A DNA stretch of 64,000 bases from Mytilus edulis (GCF_963676685.1 NC_092344.1:50614830-50678829); one strand, 5' to 3'; positions 11,884-23,790 are shown, counted from the stretch's first letter. The notes: generated by a model not told the origin, from the letters alone. A program made the numbers and translations.

Positions 11884-14800
11884 ATGTCCAAATTACCAAT
11901 ACTTTGTATTTTGTTGGTAATTATTGTCGTCAGTGTCGAAGTGGAGACCCTTAAAAGGTATAGTTATTGTAATATAACATTTGAACAATTTTTTTAAAGA
12001 GCTAATGGCACTTTCTACAATATATGATTTGCTTAGAGATTTTTTTTTGAATTGATGACTTGACTTGAAAAAATGTTTATCTATATTGTTTGTAGAAAAG
12101 ACTTCTTTAAATCAAATTGCTAGAAGTTTTAAAAATTTCAAAGTGTTAAAAAGCGTTAGGTTTAATTGGCTTTTTTTCAATTATTTGTTGGTCTGGCTGT
12201 GGCTTAAGGTAAAAAAAATATAAGGTGATTATGTTCGTTTTTTCTATGTGATTGTCATTTTTTGTGTGTCTCTCAATTATAAAAGAAATTACGGTACTCA
12301 TCATGGGCACTTCAATTGAAATTTAAAAGATCTTATCTTATCTTATTTATATCAAATTTTTAAAAGTAAATCTGTGCTTCATATCTTTAATGAACTTTTG
12401 ATAGAGTATTTGCAAATTCCAAGTGCTTTTGTAAACTTTTGTGCTTGATGGCTTCCAAATCCAAAATGAGTGAATTTGTCTTTTGAAGAAGAAAACATCA
12501 AATAGAACTCCCCGTTCTTTAAAATTTTGATTTATCAATAGTATCTTCTTTTTGGTCCTTTAATGAATATGATATTCTTGGCATGTTTTTCTTTTTTTTT
12601 TTTTTTTTTATCAAAAGGAGATGTCGGATATCCATGCATCAGTTCTTCGGTAGTTCTCGTATAAATTATTCACAAATTATCTATACTCAAAGCGGTTTTC
12701 ACTACTTAATATCTATTTTGATTTAATAGTGTTAGTCGGTTGCTGTCTTAATTACGCGTACCCCACAGGCTTTTTTCTGGGATTGAAAAAGTATATAAAC
12801 TCATCATTGATACCTAACTTACAATTTTGTACGTTGAACATAAAGAATGACGTCGAAGAAGAAGGGTCTAAATTATAACGTATGGGACAATTCCACAGCC
12901 GCGGATTTATGTTGCCAAAAAAACAAAGAACAGGCTAGGGATACAATTCCAAAATTTTGTCCAAATATTTCACATTAACAAATTCATTTACTTCCTAAGA
13001 TGGAATTTATAAATATTAAAGTTTTCAAAACATGATAAAACGCCAGCAATTCTATAAAGTCAGAGGATTTATGATGAGCCCGTTCTTGAATTAATTCCAT
13101 CCGCAGTTTTCTTGTAACTATAACCTCGTCAGTTTGAACTATTATAAATTTCTTGGTCAAAATATGCATGATTGTATATGCGCTAATGCAGAATTAAATT
13201 ATAAACCGAACACCCACTGCATGTGTACGCTTGATGTATAAAGCGTTACAAACGAGTGTTAACTTTTTGTGCCAAGTATTTTACCCAAGTATTTCAAACA
13301 AAGCCAGGTAACAGTGTTAAAAATTAAAAAAATGCACATTAGTTGGACCGACAGTTTATTTTTGGAAAATGAGGACATTACATTTCGAAGATTTCAGTGA
13401 TTTAAAATAAAAATTAATTGATATACGATATTTAAATATTTTCTAATATTTCCAGTATAATGGAAATGCCTTGATTTATTGCGGAACGATCATTATGTTA
13501 ATGCAAGTGTAACGTTTCAATTTGACTTTTCATTTTAACTTTTGTCTAGTATACTAGCCTTTACGGGTGGTGTGATTTTTTATAAGATAAAAAAGGAATT
13601 TGGTGGTATGATAGTTATAAAATGATAAATGATAATTTTTGTTGACATTTGCATATGTATATAAAAAATTAAAAGACACATCGACACTAGTCCAACGTTT
13701 TTTTTTATTGTATTGAATCCGATCGACAATTTGAACATAGTACTTTCATTCTAACTTCTTTAGGTGTCTTGTAAAAAAAGAAAAAAATAATCTTTGGAAA
13801 GGAACTTTGGAAATTCAATACTTGTAATTTTTTTTACAGGGAACTGTAAACAGAGTATTAATCAATCCATTGTCTGAACACAAGGAGATGTATATCATGT
13901 CACTGTTTCACATCTGAGTTTTAAACAATCCATTTCAAGTACAACTAATCAATTTTCTTCTAAGTTTCTTCTTCGAAACAAACCTTCATGGTGTCAGATC
14001 TGACTTGAACTTGGCAGCATTCAAGATGTCACAACTACCATCAATTTGAATTTTGTTGGTGATCACTTTCATCAGTATTGATGTAGACGGTCACAGAAAA
14101 AAAACTCGATTAATATTTAGTTGTTAACCTTGACCTCCAAACATTGGTATTTTACAAAATATTAGACTTTCCAAAAAAAAAAAAAAAATTGTCATTATGA
14201 TTATTGAAGGAATTTTGCCTCCTTGTAATTTTTTTTTAAAATTATTACAAAAACAGTTTAACAACTAAAATAAAGGAAGTTCCTCAAAAAAGATCGTTTA
14301 CATTTTGTGACATACTACTAGTGATGAGGGTTATCCGGACCCCATTCTAAAGTAAATTAACAATTTCTCTCGTATCTTTGTCAATAGAAGGTAACTGTTT
14401 CCAATTTGTTCTTCTCATTTAGTCAGTTGATTTTTATTTAATCAATTTTTACAGACGCAAACGAAACACAAGTAAAGGAAAACAAGCTGGGTAAGTATTT
14501 TGAATGTGTCTTAAATTCTTTAATAAACTTCTTCGACCATAAATTTTTATCAGAAGAAAATACCCATAGAAAACATCAGAGTGACTTGATCTGGCTTATG
14601 GATAAATAAGTTATCTTTTTCTTGCCCACCTTCCAGATGCAAATATGTTATGCATATTCGGGTTGAGAACAAGTTAACATTATACAAAACTAAGTAAGTG
14701 AATAAGATCTTTTTGCCATTTGTAAATTAGGGAATAAATTGTGCCTTGAGGCAAGACACACATGAGCCTTTCATTCATAGAGCTGTTACAACAACAAAAA

Positions 14801-17800
14801 AAGTAAATACAAAAAAAAAAAAAAATAAAGTCCCTAATCAAATAGCAAAATCGAAAGCTCAAACACATCAAACGAATGGATAACAACTGTCATATTCCTG
14901 ACTTGTTACAGGCATTTTCATATGAAGAAAATGGTGGATTAAACATGGTTTTGAAAGCTAGTGTAATCACTTGTATGACAGTCGTATCAAATTCCATTAT
15001 ATTGACAACGATTCTTAAACGTACAGAGAGTATGACTAGCTTGAAAATAGTATCAAACGAGTAATTGATATCAATCATTCGGTTAGGCGTTGCTTGTATG
15101 ATCTTTTGTTACCTATTATGAGCTCAGGACTCTGACTTGTGTGTTAGTTTATTCCTATAATGGCTAGAGGTATAGGGGAGGTTTGACATTTCACAAATCA
15201 TATTTAACCCCAGCGCATTTTTGTGTCTGTCCCAAGTCAGGAGCTTGTGGCCTTTGTTTGCCCTGTTTAAATTTTGATTTTAGTTCATTCATATGTTTTG
15301 GAGTTTAGAATGGCCTCCATTATCACTGAATTAGTACACTTTTTTTAGGGGCCAACTGAAGCAAACTTTAGGTTGCTGCATTTTCTGGCCATGTTGACCA
15401 ATCGGTGGCCTTCTTTTGATTTTTGCGCTTTGGTCGGTTTGTTTTCTCTTTCACACATTCCCTATATCCGTTCTCAATTTTATCGTTTGCTGTTTAAAGT
15501 GCATTCAATTACTTATTACTATCGATTTACTAATGTAGGTGATATATAATGCAGACCAATTTTAAAGTTTAAAGATAGAAATATTTGTAATAAGTAAGAT
15601 AACTCCAAAATTACTACAGAACATTTTTAGTAACAAAGTTTTATAAAAGTAGCTCAAATCATTCTCTTTCTTCCTATTGCTCTCAACTACAACTGGGGTC
15701 AGGTATATCAAAACTGATAAATGCGATTTCTCATCATGAGTTGCTTCTTGTTTTATTTACGTATTATTAAAACAATTGAATATTCGCACGAGTACAGCAA
15801 AGTAGCAGAAAAGTGACGTTTTCTACTATGGAACTATGAAACGAACAATCACAAATAGACTTTCCAAAATAGGGTGGTCAAGGTTATCAACTATAAATCA
15901 GTATTGATATTTTGAATTTTACTTATAGTGTCAAATATTTTGTTTTTATTTTTCAGGACAGAAGTTAGTGGCAGAAGCGAGTAAGTTGCTTTATATTTTT
16001 CTTAATTTCCTTTTTTTGATAGAAACATTTACATACATTTTGTTGAAGCTTTGTTCCTTTACAGATTGTGTCTTTATAACTTGTATATTGCCATATTTGA
16101 TTTTTTTTTACCTACAACACATCTATATTTACTGTCTACTAGTTTGCTCATATCTGCCCGCTATTGCTATATTTGTTCGTCAAACTATGTTTTGTACTCA
16201 ATTTGCAAACTTGGCAACTTGGCGATCTCCGCCATTAATTAAGTAAACAGGATTATCATCGGGAACTACATGTATGTTTTTATCTCCACGGAAAGCATAC
16301 GATCATGTCACAGTTTTACAAGAGCAATATGTAAATGAATAAGTTGAGTGAAGCAGGTAAATCTTTGATATCGTTATTACAGAAGAAAAAAGGTTTAAAT
16401 AGTTATCAAAGGTACCAGGCATTTAATTTGATACGCCAAACGAGCGTTTCGTCATAGTAGTGAAAAGAGGGATAAACAACAAACCGTGTAAAAACTATTT
16501 AACAATGAAAACAGAAGAAAGGTTAGAATCAAGTCTTTAGGACTTATCCACAAAAAGAAAGTAGCGTCAAATATCGACTAAGTAGTATTGCATAGAGCAA
16601 AATATTAAGTTGTGCAGTATACACACTAGAAAATTCTTAGACATGACTGTCTCTAACTGTAAATAAATATATGGATATCGAAGACAAACTGATACCAACT
16701 ACATTATGTATAACAGATAAATCATATCGACTTGAAAGATTGATGCAAGCTTATAAGTCGTTTTGAAGTTTACATGAATTTTTGTTTAATTGTAGAAACA
16801 GTCTTAGAAGAGAAAAGAGGGGTACACAACAAACCGGGTAAGTATTTCGTTCAGAGTATATTTATTGAAATTTTATGAAAAAAAATTGTACAATATTTTG
16901 TGACACTAGTCTGACAAGATAACACAAAAAAAAACATGAAAGAAGAAAGTGCAGTAAGACCCCTTTTTGGCCCCAAAATATAGCAGTTTTGCAAAATTGT
17001 TAAAATGTAAACTTTTAGCTATTTATTGGAAATTAGAATACTTCTGCTACATAAAAATGAACTTTTTTTTGGACAATACAATGCACACATACATTTTAGA
17101 CGGTTTCCGACTAAAATGGAAGTGGCTGCATTTGTGTTCATTCTTAATATCTAATTGTAAGTTGTATTATAAAATAATACATAACATATATAAAGGTTGA
17201 GAGTGAACACGAATGCGGCCACTTTCATTTTTGACAAAAACCATCTGAAACGTTACATATTATGGCATATTTGATACATTTTTAATATTTAATCTTGAAT
17301 TTGAGCGTCTATAATGACTTAATCAGTTAAAATCTTTCACATAAACTAATTGAATCGACTGAAGTAGACACTAAAGTCTTTAAAAAGGGTCCAAAATCTT
17401 TCATTAGATGAACCTGAAATTTGAGTCCAAATTCGGCTCTTTCCGAACCTACTCCTTTTCATTCTTTGATTGCATATCTCACTAGATCATTATTTTTTGG
17501 ATTATCACAAAGCATTACATTTTGCATATCTCACTAAATCATTATGTGTTTAATTTCAGAGGTTCTGCAGCTAAAAACAGGTAAGGTATACAATATATCA
17601 TTTAAAATAAAAACAACACTTTATAAGTTTCGTAAATGCTGTTCGGGATTTACCTTAATTGATTTTTAATTGGAATGCCCAAAGCTTAATATTTGAAAGC
17701 GAAGAATGTAAAAGAACAATTAAAATAAAAAATGTGTACTATATAATCATGTCAGTACCAAAATGCTGACTACTGGGTTGGTGATACCCTTTGAGACTGA

Positions 17801-20800
17801 TAGTCAACCAGCAGAGGTATCGACACATAGATGTTCAAAATAATTTAATTTTCAAAACAAGACCAGTATTGAATTTTTCAAGAACAAGTATTTCTTAAAC
17901 TTTCAATGTTTTATGAAATGTTTAAACTTGTTTTATTTCTACGTATAAAACCATTTTTAAATGGACATGATAACAATAGTGAAAAGGATATAATTGATAA
18001 CTAATAGTTTTTATCTAATATCCACAGATTGTAAAAAGTGGTTAACATCATAGAATTATCCACATCTACATTATACATTTAAAGTTTTCTTCTTTATTTC
18101 AACAGTGGACGCCAAGGCAAAAGAAATAAGAAATGGTATATTTATGTAGATCTCTGTCAACTGTTAAGAATTAATGTCTAAAATCTAAGTGAAAAATTAT
18201 CAAAATTCAAGCTAGTAAAAGAAAGGCTCTAAGAGCAAATGAAAAAAAAAACCATTATACAATAAAAATAAACCCCACCCAACAACCTGTAAATATCATA
18301 ATAATATGCAACACCTTGGTACTTCATATATATACTAGACATTTCAAATAAAAGGAGTTGAAAATTTTCAAACAATATAGGAGGCTGAAATGAATTCAAA
18401 TACATCGGAAACACTACATTTAAATTGAAAATAGAAATGGGGAATATGTCAAAGAGACAACAACCCGACAAAAGTGCAGACAACAGCCGAAGGCTAGCAA
18501 TGGATATTCAACAAAGCCAGAAAAATCTCACACCTAGAGGTGGTCCTCAGCTGGCCCCTAAATAAAATTTTGCACTAGTTCAGTGAAAATGGACATATCA
18601 ATGAACTAAAATTGAAAAACATACAAGACTCACGAAGGCCAGAGGCTCCTGGCGCAACAATGCGGCGGGGTTAATCATGTCTGAACACTCCCCTATACAT
18701 CTAGCCAATTAAGAATAAAGAAACACATAGCAATGCGCACAGTAAAACTCGATGTCAGAATAGGTAACAAAAGAAACTAAGCAAAATGACAATGGTACAT
18801 ACATTAATAAAGGACTACTAGCAGTTACACTGACATGTCAGCTCCAGACCTAAATTAAACTGATTGAAAGATTATGTCTTCATCATATGACTATCAAGTA
18901 CAATCCCTCCCGTTAGGGGTTTAGTATCATGCCATCATAAAATATATATCATTGCTAATGTTTCTCCTTTATTTTTACAGCGGAAGAAAATGCAGAAGAA
19001 ACAGGAGACGGTAAAACGATGTAGATCTTAGACGCCTGTTATTAATATAATTTCTAAAACACTCATATTGTCATGATCAGTTATAAAAGTTTGAATATTG
19101 TCATAAATAAGAATCCTAGAGCAAACTGTAAAAAATAGAGTAATATTTTTGAAAGTTCGCGGACGATATTATGATTTGGTTGACCGTTTTTTGTTAATCT
19201 GTGGGACAGTTGACCCACTGACCACATACATGTTTCAGCGTTGTTACCATTAATCTGCTGTTATGTCTTTAATTATGACACTAACGAATGCAACTTATGA
19301 TTCGATTTTTAATTGACCCTTTTTGTATCCTTTCTCTCCACTGATTTATAATATAAGGAAATATCAATTTATTATGACGAAACTTTATTTATAATCTTCG
19401 GATTCCATTTGTTTGTTACAATTGATTAATTTCAAAGCATTGCTCAGTGTGGTAAGGTCTTTAGTTTGTATGCATATTGTTTTAGTTTGTTCATACATCA
19501 TCACCATACCTGAAAGTAGATCTGAACAAAATGTATGACTACACACAAACAAAAAGACATTTAAGTTATTTTGATTGTTACAATTCTTTTAAAATAACCA
19601 TTGGAAGTTCCTCTTCTCATTAAACAGCAACCCAACTATAGATTATACGCTAGACCATCACCTCCCACAATTAAAATATATGAGTTTCAATTATCTTTAA
19701 TATTTGACATTTGTTCCGTCGACCCAAGTTAGATTGTGCTCGATAGACAAACCCATCACAGACAGTAGACATGGTAGACACTTATTAAAAGTCTTAATGT
19801 CGGAATGATCTGTAACAACTTTGATGAGGGAGTGACACAGGGGTGCTCATTTTCTAAATCCCGCTTTTGTGTATTGTTTTCCCACTTCTCACTGTTTTCC
19901 TTATTTTTACCCCAGATCCCACTTTTTATTCCCTATATCCTGCACCTAAAAAAACGTGTGATTCCTCTCAACTATAACAGCACTAACGTTTTTGTAAACA
20001 GAAGTTGAACTTCAAATGGTATCTTTAATCGTTGTGTAATATCAATTTTGAAATATTACAGACGATGTCAGTGTAAACGTGTGACTGTGAAGATAATCAC
20101 TATGTGCAGGAAAGGAAAAAGAAGAAGGAAGACATGTTCAAAGTAAGTTTTAACTGGTCTTATATACTTGAAGGAACAGTAGAATTATAGTATAACTTTC
20201 TACAAATATGAGGTACCTGCTATTTTAAGAGCTTTTCTAATAATCTAAATTATTACTATGATTTAATAGTACAGCTCCGTGCTGGAAACTTTTATATAAA
20301 ATAAGAAGATGTGTTATGATTGCCAATGAGACAACTATTCACCAAAGTTCAAATAAAGTGGATGAAAGCAACTGTATGTAACCGTATGGCCTTCAACTAT
20401 GAACCTGCGAACCACTAAACTACATTCTTATGACTTTGGACAGGAAGATAAAGAACATGTTTAAACCCTCTAACTCTGGCACAGACGTGTTACAGCACCA
20501 CAATACAAGAACAAACTATAAAAATCAGTTGAAAAGGGTTTAGCATATTAAATCGATACAAAGCAAAAAAACATCCAACAGAAACACAGATTAGACGTGG
20601 CAGGGTGTTTGTGAATCCATTAAAACAAAATAAACATGAAGTACACTATCAATAAGTTATTTTTATGTCACTGTTAACAATCAGCTTGTTGAAACTTCAT
20701 ATATGTATTTAACTTTCCAGTTTGATAACAATATTTATATTTTGTCGATACAGTTATTTAAATTGCGATAATGATTATCTTTTAATATATCTACAGGGTG

Positions 20801-22605
20801 GAAAGGTATTTATTCACAAAAACAAGATGCTACTACCCATTTGATGGTACGTAACAATGCAAAATTTTTCTGTTCAAAATTGTAATCAATGCATTTTTAT
20901 GATTATTTACAGTTTGTTCGAGAATGTTTATCCCTCCTTTCTTTAATATATAAAAAGTTATATTTTACTATTGCTAGAACGTTTAGTATGTTACTTTTTT
21001 TATGGTACTATACTGTATGTTTCTAAAGAAGCCAGCACTATTTACTAATTCGGAGAACCTGAGACACTCTCTACCTGTTTTCGAAAGGGGTTAATGTTAC
21101 TTACCTTTTCTGTGTTGTGTTGTTCTTATTGTTTGCATTGTTTTCATTTGTCTATGGCTTTGGCTCTATCACGAACATTTTGGCACATCATTGTATGTGT
21201 TTTTTCTTCTCACTCTCTCCCTTTCGCAATAGAACTATTGATTATATAGTAGTAGTTAATTAGTATTGTCATGAAACCTCATAAGCCTAAACTATTATAT
21301 AACAGTATTAAAATTATGCACTAAATAACCGAAAATTTAAAAGTTTAAAAGTTTCATATAATAGCCATAATTAGATTAAGCAAAAACAAATCCAGGTAAC
21401 AAACTAAAACAGAGTGTAACACAAATAAAGAAAACAACGTAAATAAAGGCTACAGTAGTATACCGCTGTAACAACAGAAAAACTGAAAAATTACTAAGTT
21501 ATACATGTTCCTTTATTTATTTTGTTCCTTTTTTAAAATTTCCTTTAAGTAAAAAACGAGTTTATACGAATCCCTATATTTTTTATTTATTGGGATTTCA
21601 GATTCATATGGAAGTGGATCTGACGGAGACGGGACAGGTACAGGTGATGGAGAGAATGGTGGAGATGGTGGAGATGATGGGGGAGAAGATGGTGGAGATG
21701 GTGGTGGAGAAGATGGTGGAGATGGTGGTGGAGATGGTGGTGGAGAAGATGGTGAAGATGGTGGTGAAGATGGTGGAGGTGATGGGGATACTGGAGATGG
21801 AGAAGATAACGACTTAGTCATGCTCAATGATGACTGCACTGAAGCTGAAAACCCAGAAGGTGAGTTGACAGATAATTAAGAGGAGTTTCAATATATCTGA
21901 ATAATCTTTGTTTGTCATACTCATTAACTCTTAGTGAGAGATATGTACATATGTGTAACATTTGCATTGCTTAAGATTAAATTTTATAATATTGTTGCCT
22001 TATTGTTTACATACATAAGGGTACATAACTTTTAGGTATTTCTTTGGTTTAACACTTTTTATTGCTCTTATTTTTAACTGAGTCACCAACGGCGAAAGCA
22101 GGACTAGTAACAATTCGACTTCGTCCTTCACTCCGTCCGTCTGTTTATCCGTAAGACATTCACAAAAAACTTTCGTTAAAGTTGTATTGGCTTCTATGAT
22201 AGAAATTGGTTTTATTTTGGTATGAAACTTGACAATGTTGAGTTGTAGCGTGTAAGCAATTTTTACATCCGACGTGCAGCCACTTTCTGTTTGCCAATAG
22301 TTGGATATTTTACACTCATTGTACAAAAAAAGTTCGTCTATGTGTTTTTATCTGTCATTCACATAACAATATGGCCTAGATGAAAAATAAAGAATGGTCT
22401 TCTTGCTAACATTGTAGATCTGAAGGACATATGTGCTAACGGTATAGTAAAAGATCCAGTAGAGTTATACTTCGGAACTAGCTGTCCAACACATTTCCTC
22501 CAGTGTGACCTGAATGGAGGTGCATTTATAATGCCATGTGCACCTGGAACTGAATGGTGTCAACAGAAGTTAACATGTGGCTTTGTCGGAAGTTGTAATG
22601 CTTAA
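11884..22605 (+). CDS. Gene 1: secreted basic/acidic chitin-binding protein, 11 coding exons
   Basis: Assembled from splice sites with consistent phase. Coding exons: 11884-11957, 14455-14490, 15957-15980, 16796-16837, 17560-17580, 18106-18135, 18981-19010, 20062-20142, 20797-20846, 21602-21859, 22418-22605; 834 nt, 277 residues plus stop. Residues 1-20 are a hydrophobic signal peptide ([14 protein letters not shown]...). Residues 25-86 are Arg/Lys-rich, encoded by tiny exons. Residues 86-129 are basic with Cys (RRCQCKR..., [21 protein letters not shown]). Residues 131-200 are Gly/Asp/Glu-rich from a GGAGAT-type repeat. Residues 216-277 form a chitin-binding peritrophin-A/CBM14-like domain with spacing C-x16-C-x6-C-x10-C-x6-C-x5-C-x5-C and the motif CAPGTEW. 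Predicted to be secreted and to bind chitin or a related glycan; the charged regions suggest matrix assembly or polyanion binding, which is inference. Its final exon is paralogous to that of gene 2. The basic middle region matches no family I can name. Confidence 0.85.
12792..12978 (+). other. TATA-preceded 43-codon ORF inside gene 1 intron 1
   Basis: TATATAAA at 12792-12799 is followed 47 bases later by an ATG at 12847 opening a 43-codon frame ([12 protein letters not shown]..., stop at 12976-12978). The peptide has three Cys and no signal sequence. I do not recognise it. It could be a small gene, the remains of an alternative first exon, or chance. Confidence 0.2.
14026..14100 (+). pseudogene. 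Decayed duplicate of gene 1 exon 1 (signal-peptide exon)
   Basis: Codon-by-codon alignment with 11884-11957 holds over the whole exon: ATG TCA CAA CTA CCA ... ATT TTG TTG GTG ATC, AGT, GTA. The eighth codon is TGA where exon 1 has TGT, and no clear GT donor follows the homologous end. Similarity extends upstream (CAG-TCTTAA/CTTGAA, GGCA, ATACAAG versus ATTCAAG). The presumed functional exon 1 lies 2.1 kb upstream. Confidence 0.6.
14820..15475 (+). repeat. Two dispersed repeats in gene 1 intron 2
   Basis: 14820-14960 shares CATATTCCTGACTTG and GCATTTTCA-ATG--GAAAATG with 1190-1310 and 52000-52120. 15120-15475 is a plus-strand copy of the unit that appears inverted at 18421-18960, 37284-37870 and 44766-45300 (TTTAACCCCAGCGCATTTTT, GTCCCAAGTCAGGAG, CACATTCCCTATATCCGTTC). 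The small ORFs at 14876-15078 on both strands run through the first repeat. Confidence 0.65.
16452..16497 (+). pseudogene. Decayed duplicate of gene 1 exon 4
   Basis: GTGAAAAGAGGGATAAACAA then CAAACCGTGTAAAAAC aligns with exon 4 (AGAAAAGAGGGGTACACAA / CAAACCGGGTAAGTA) at 16816-16843. The copy has a TAA in the homologous frame and its donor is GTAAAA. It lies about 340 bp before the intact exon, directly behind a family B repeat fragment (16395-16450). Confidence 0.5.
18421..18960 (-). repeat. Truncated retroelement tail in gene 1 intron 6
   Basis: GAAATGGGGAATATGTCAAA, GGTCCTCAGCTGGCCCCTAA, CACTAGTTCAGTGA, CAGAGGCTCCTGGCGCAAC and CCCTCCCGTTAGGGGTTTAG follow the same order as in the Penelope-like copies at 37284 and 44766, without the RT-coding part. 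Confidence 0.65.
20295..20430 (-). repeat. Dispersed short repeat in gene 1 intron 8
   Basis: AAGATGTGTTATGATTGCCA, ATGAGACAACTATTCACCA and CCGTATGGCCTTCAACTATG. Related text occurs near 39890-39925 and 50770-50820. No coding capacity. Confidence 0.6.
21602..21859 (+). other. Gene 1 exon 10: Gly/Asp/Glu-rich simple-repeat exon
   Basis: Starts after TTTCAG and ends at GTGAGT. From 21650 to 21800 it is an imperfect GGAGAT/GGTGGA array giving runs such as [15 protein letters not shown]. It then leaves the repeat into [18 protein letters not shown], where non-repetitive codon use supports real coding. The opposite strand is open for 108 codons (21513-21839) as a Ser/Pro-rich shadow and is not a gene. 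Confidence 0.8.
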
Positions 22606-22619
22606 CTATATACTATCAG
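22418..22619 (+). other. Gene 1 last coding exon with CBM14-like domain
   Basis: Enters with two bases completing an Asp codon; coding length 188 nt, stop TAA at 22603-22605. The exon ends 14 nt later at a GTGAGG donor, so the last intron lies in the 3' UTR. Seven Cys and CAPGTEW mark the chitin-binding fold. Homologous copies: gene 2 exon at 43859-44058 and the relic at 26416-26615. Confidence 0.85.
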
Positions 22620-23391
22620 GTGAGGGAATTATTGGATAAAGCATGAGCTTCGAACGGAGAAAGCGATACCGGATTCAAACAGGATAAGGGTCTCGTGCTA
22701 TGCATGCAACTCCGACATGCATATGCGTATATAAACTCATACAGTATGTCGCAAAAGTGGAAATTTTTGAAAGTTATATACTTAACAGTAAAATTTTGAT
22801 AAATGTTGTTTTTTTTAAATTATTTGAAAACTGATGTTTAAATTCCCTCAGAAAACCTTTTCCTTTTTTCCGTTATTCATATATCCCTAGCCTCCGAATT
22901 AAAAATCCTGAAAGATGAATCTAGAAAAAGCGGATGCACGAAATTCATAGATTATTGATAAAATCATTTTATTCATTCCTACATATTGCTTGTTTTTGTT
23001 TGAATGTTGCAATTATTCCCAAAAAATCTTTGGTTGGAGGTCAAGCATTCATGAAAGAATGAATTCAAAATTTCTATTAAAAAAAATCAATTGATATTTG
23101 ACCTTCATACTCAAAAACATACACGTGTTATAATGTATTTTTAATTTGTTTTCGGGAAATTGAAAATAACAGCATTAAAAGAGTAAAACAACAAAGATGT
23201 TGACAAATACAAATATTAAGAAATGAAGAAATACAGAAGTACAGAAAAGAAAAATAATGTAACCGATTTTGGTTATGAAAAAATATTATTGTTTAATAAG
23301 TTATATATTTCAATAAACCAAATGTATGTAATATTACAACTTTGTTTTGCTCTTGTTATAAGTAAACAATGATTTATTTTATTCTTTTCAG

Positions 23392-23545
23392 AACTTTGAG
23401 GACTTCATCAATATATTTTTATCTCTCAGACTGTGCTATAAATGATATGAATAAGTGTATCACCTTATTTGTTTCTGCCTGATTCATTATTGTATAACCT
23501 CAGAGCATCGTTTTAATAAATGTTATCTGCAATTCTGCTTCATTT
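23392..23545 (+). other. Gene 1 3'-UTR exon and poly(A) signal
   Basis: The acceptor TTCTTTTCAG ends at 23391. The exon begins AACTTTGAGGACTTCATCAA, sharing GAGGACTTCATC with the 3'-UTR exon of gene 2 at 48068. AATAAA at 23515-23520 is the likely poly(A) signal; the exact cleavage site is not visible. Confidence 0.6.
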
Positions 23546-23559
23546 TATATGTATTCTAA

Positions 23560-23790
23560 ACAGATGAGACACAAGTCTAAAAGAAAGGTGAAAGACACCA
23601 GATGGAGAGTCAAACTCATAGATTGACAATAAACTGACAACGCCATGGCAAAAAAACCCAAACAAACAGACAAATAATAGTACTCAACGCAACATAGAAA
23701 ACTAAATACCAAGCAACACGAACCCCACCCAAAACTGGGTTGATCGCAGGTGCTTTGGAAGGGTATAATCAGACTCATATACACCTATCC
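23560..23790 (-). repeat. Dispersed repeat family C
   Basis: AAGACACCAGATGGAGAGTC, GACAATAAACTGACAACGCC and ACACGAACCCCACCCAAAAC. A second copy in the same orientation lies at 25605-25870 and an inverted one at 29090-29350. The ORFs at 23545-23784 (-), 28939-29175 (-), 29120-29305 (+) and 29278-29469 (-) fall in these repeats. Confidence 0.65.

Larger units (their letters stand above)
14455..20142 (+). other. Gene 1 cassette of seven phase-2 exons (microexons)
   Basis: Exons 2-8 measure 36, 24, 42, 21, 30, 30 and 81 nt. All are multiples of three, and each begins after two codon bases and ends with two, so any subset can be skipped without changing the frame. They encode [61 protein letters not shown] and then the Cys-rich basic exon. 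Donors are mostly GTAAG; exon 6 (GTATAT) and exon 7 (GTAAAA) are weaker and may be used variably. Confidence 0.75.

Noticed and set aside
11664-11954. 96-codon ORF ending after the signal-peptide exon
   Set aside because: It runs in a different frame from the ATG at 11884, whose hydrophobic leader, donor site and phase link to exon 2.
21513-21839. Minus-strand 108-codon Ser/Pro-rich ORF resembling an extensin-like protein
   Set aside because: It is the reverse complement of the GGAGAT/GGTGGA coding repeat of gene 1 exon 10, which has proper splice sites and phase on the plus strand.
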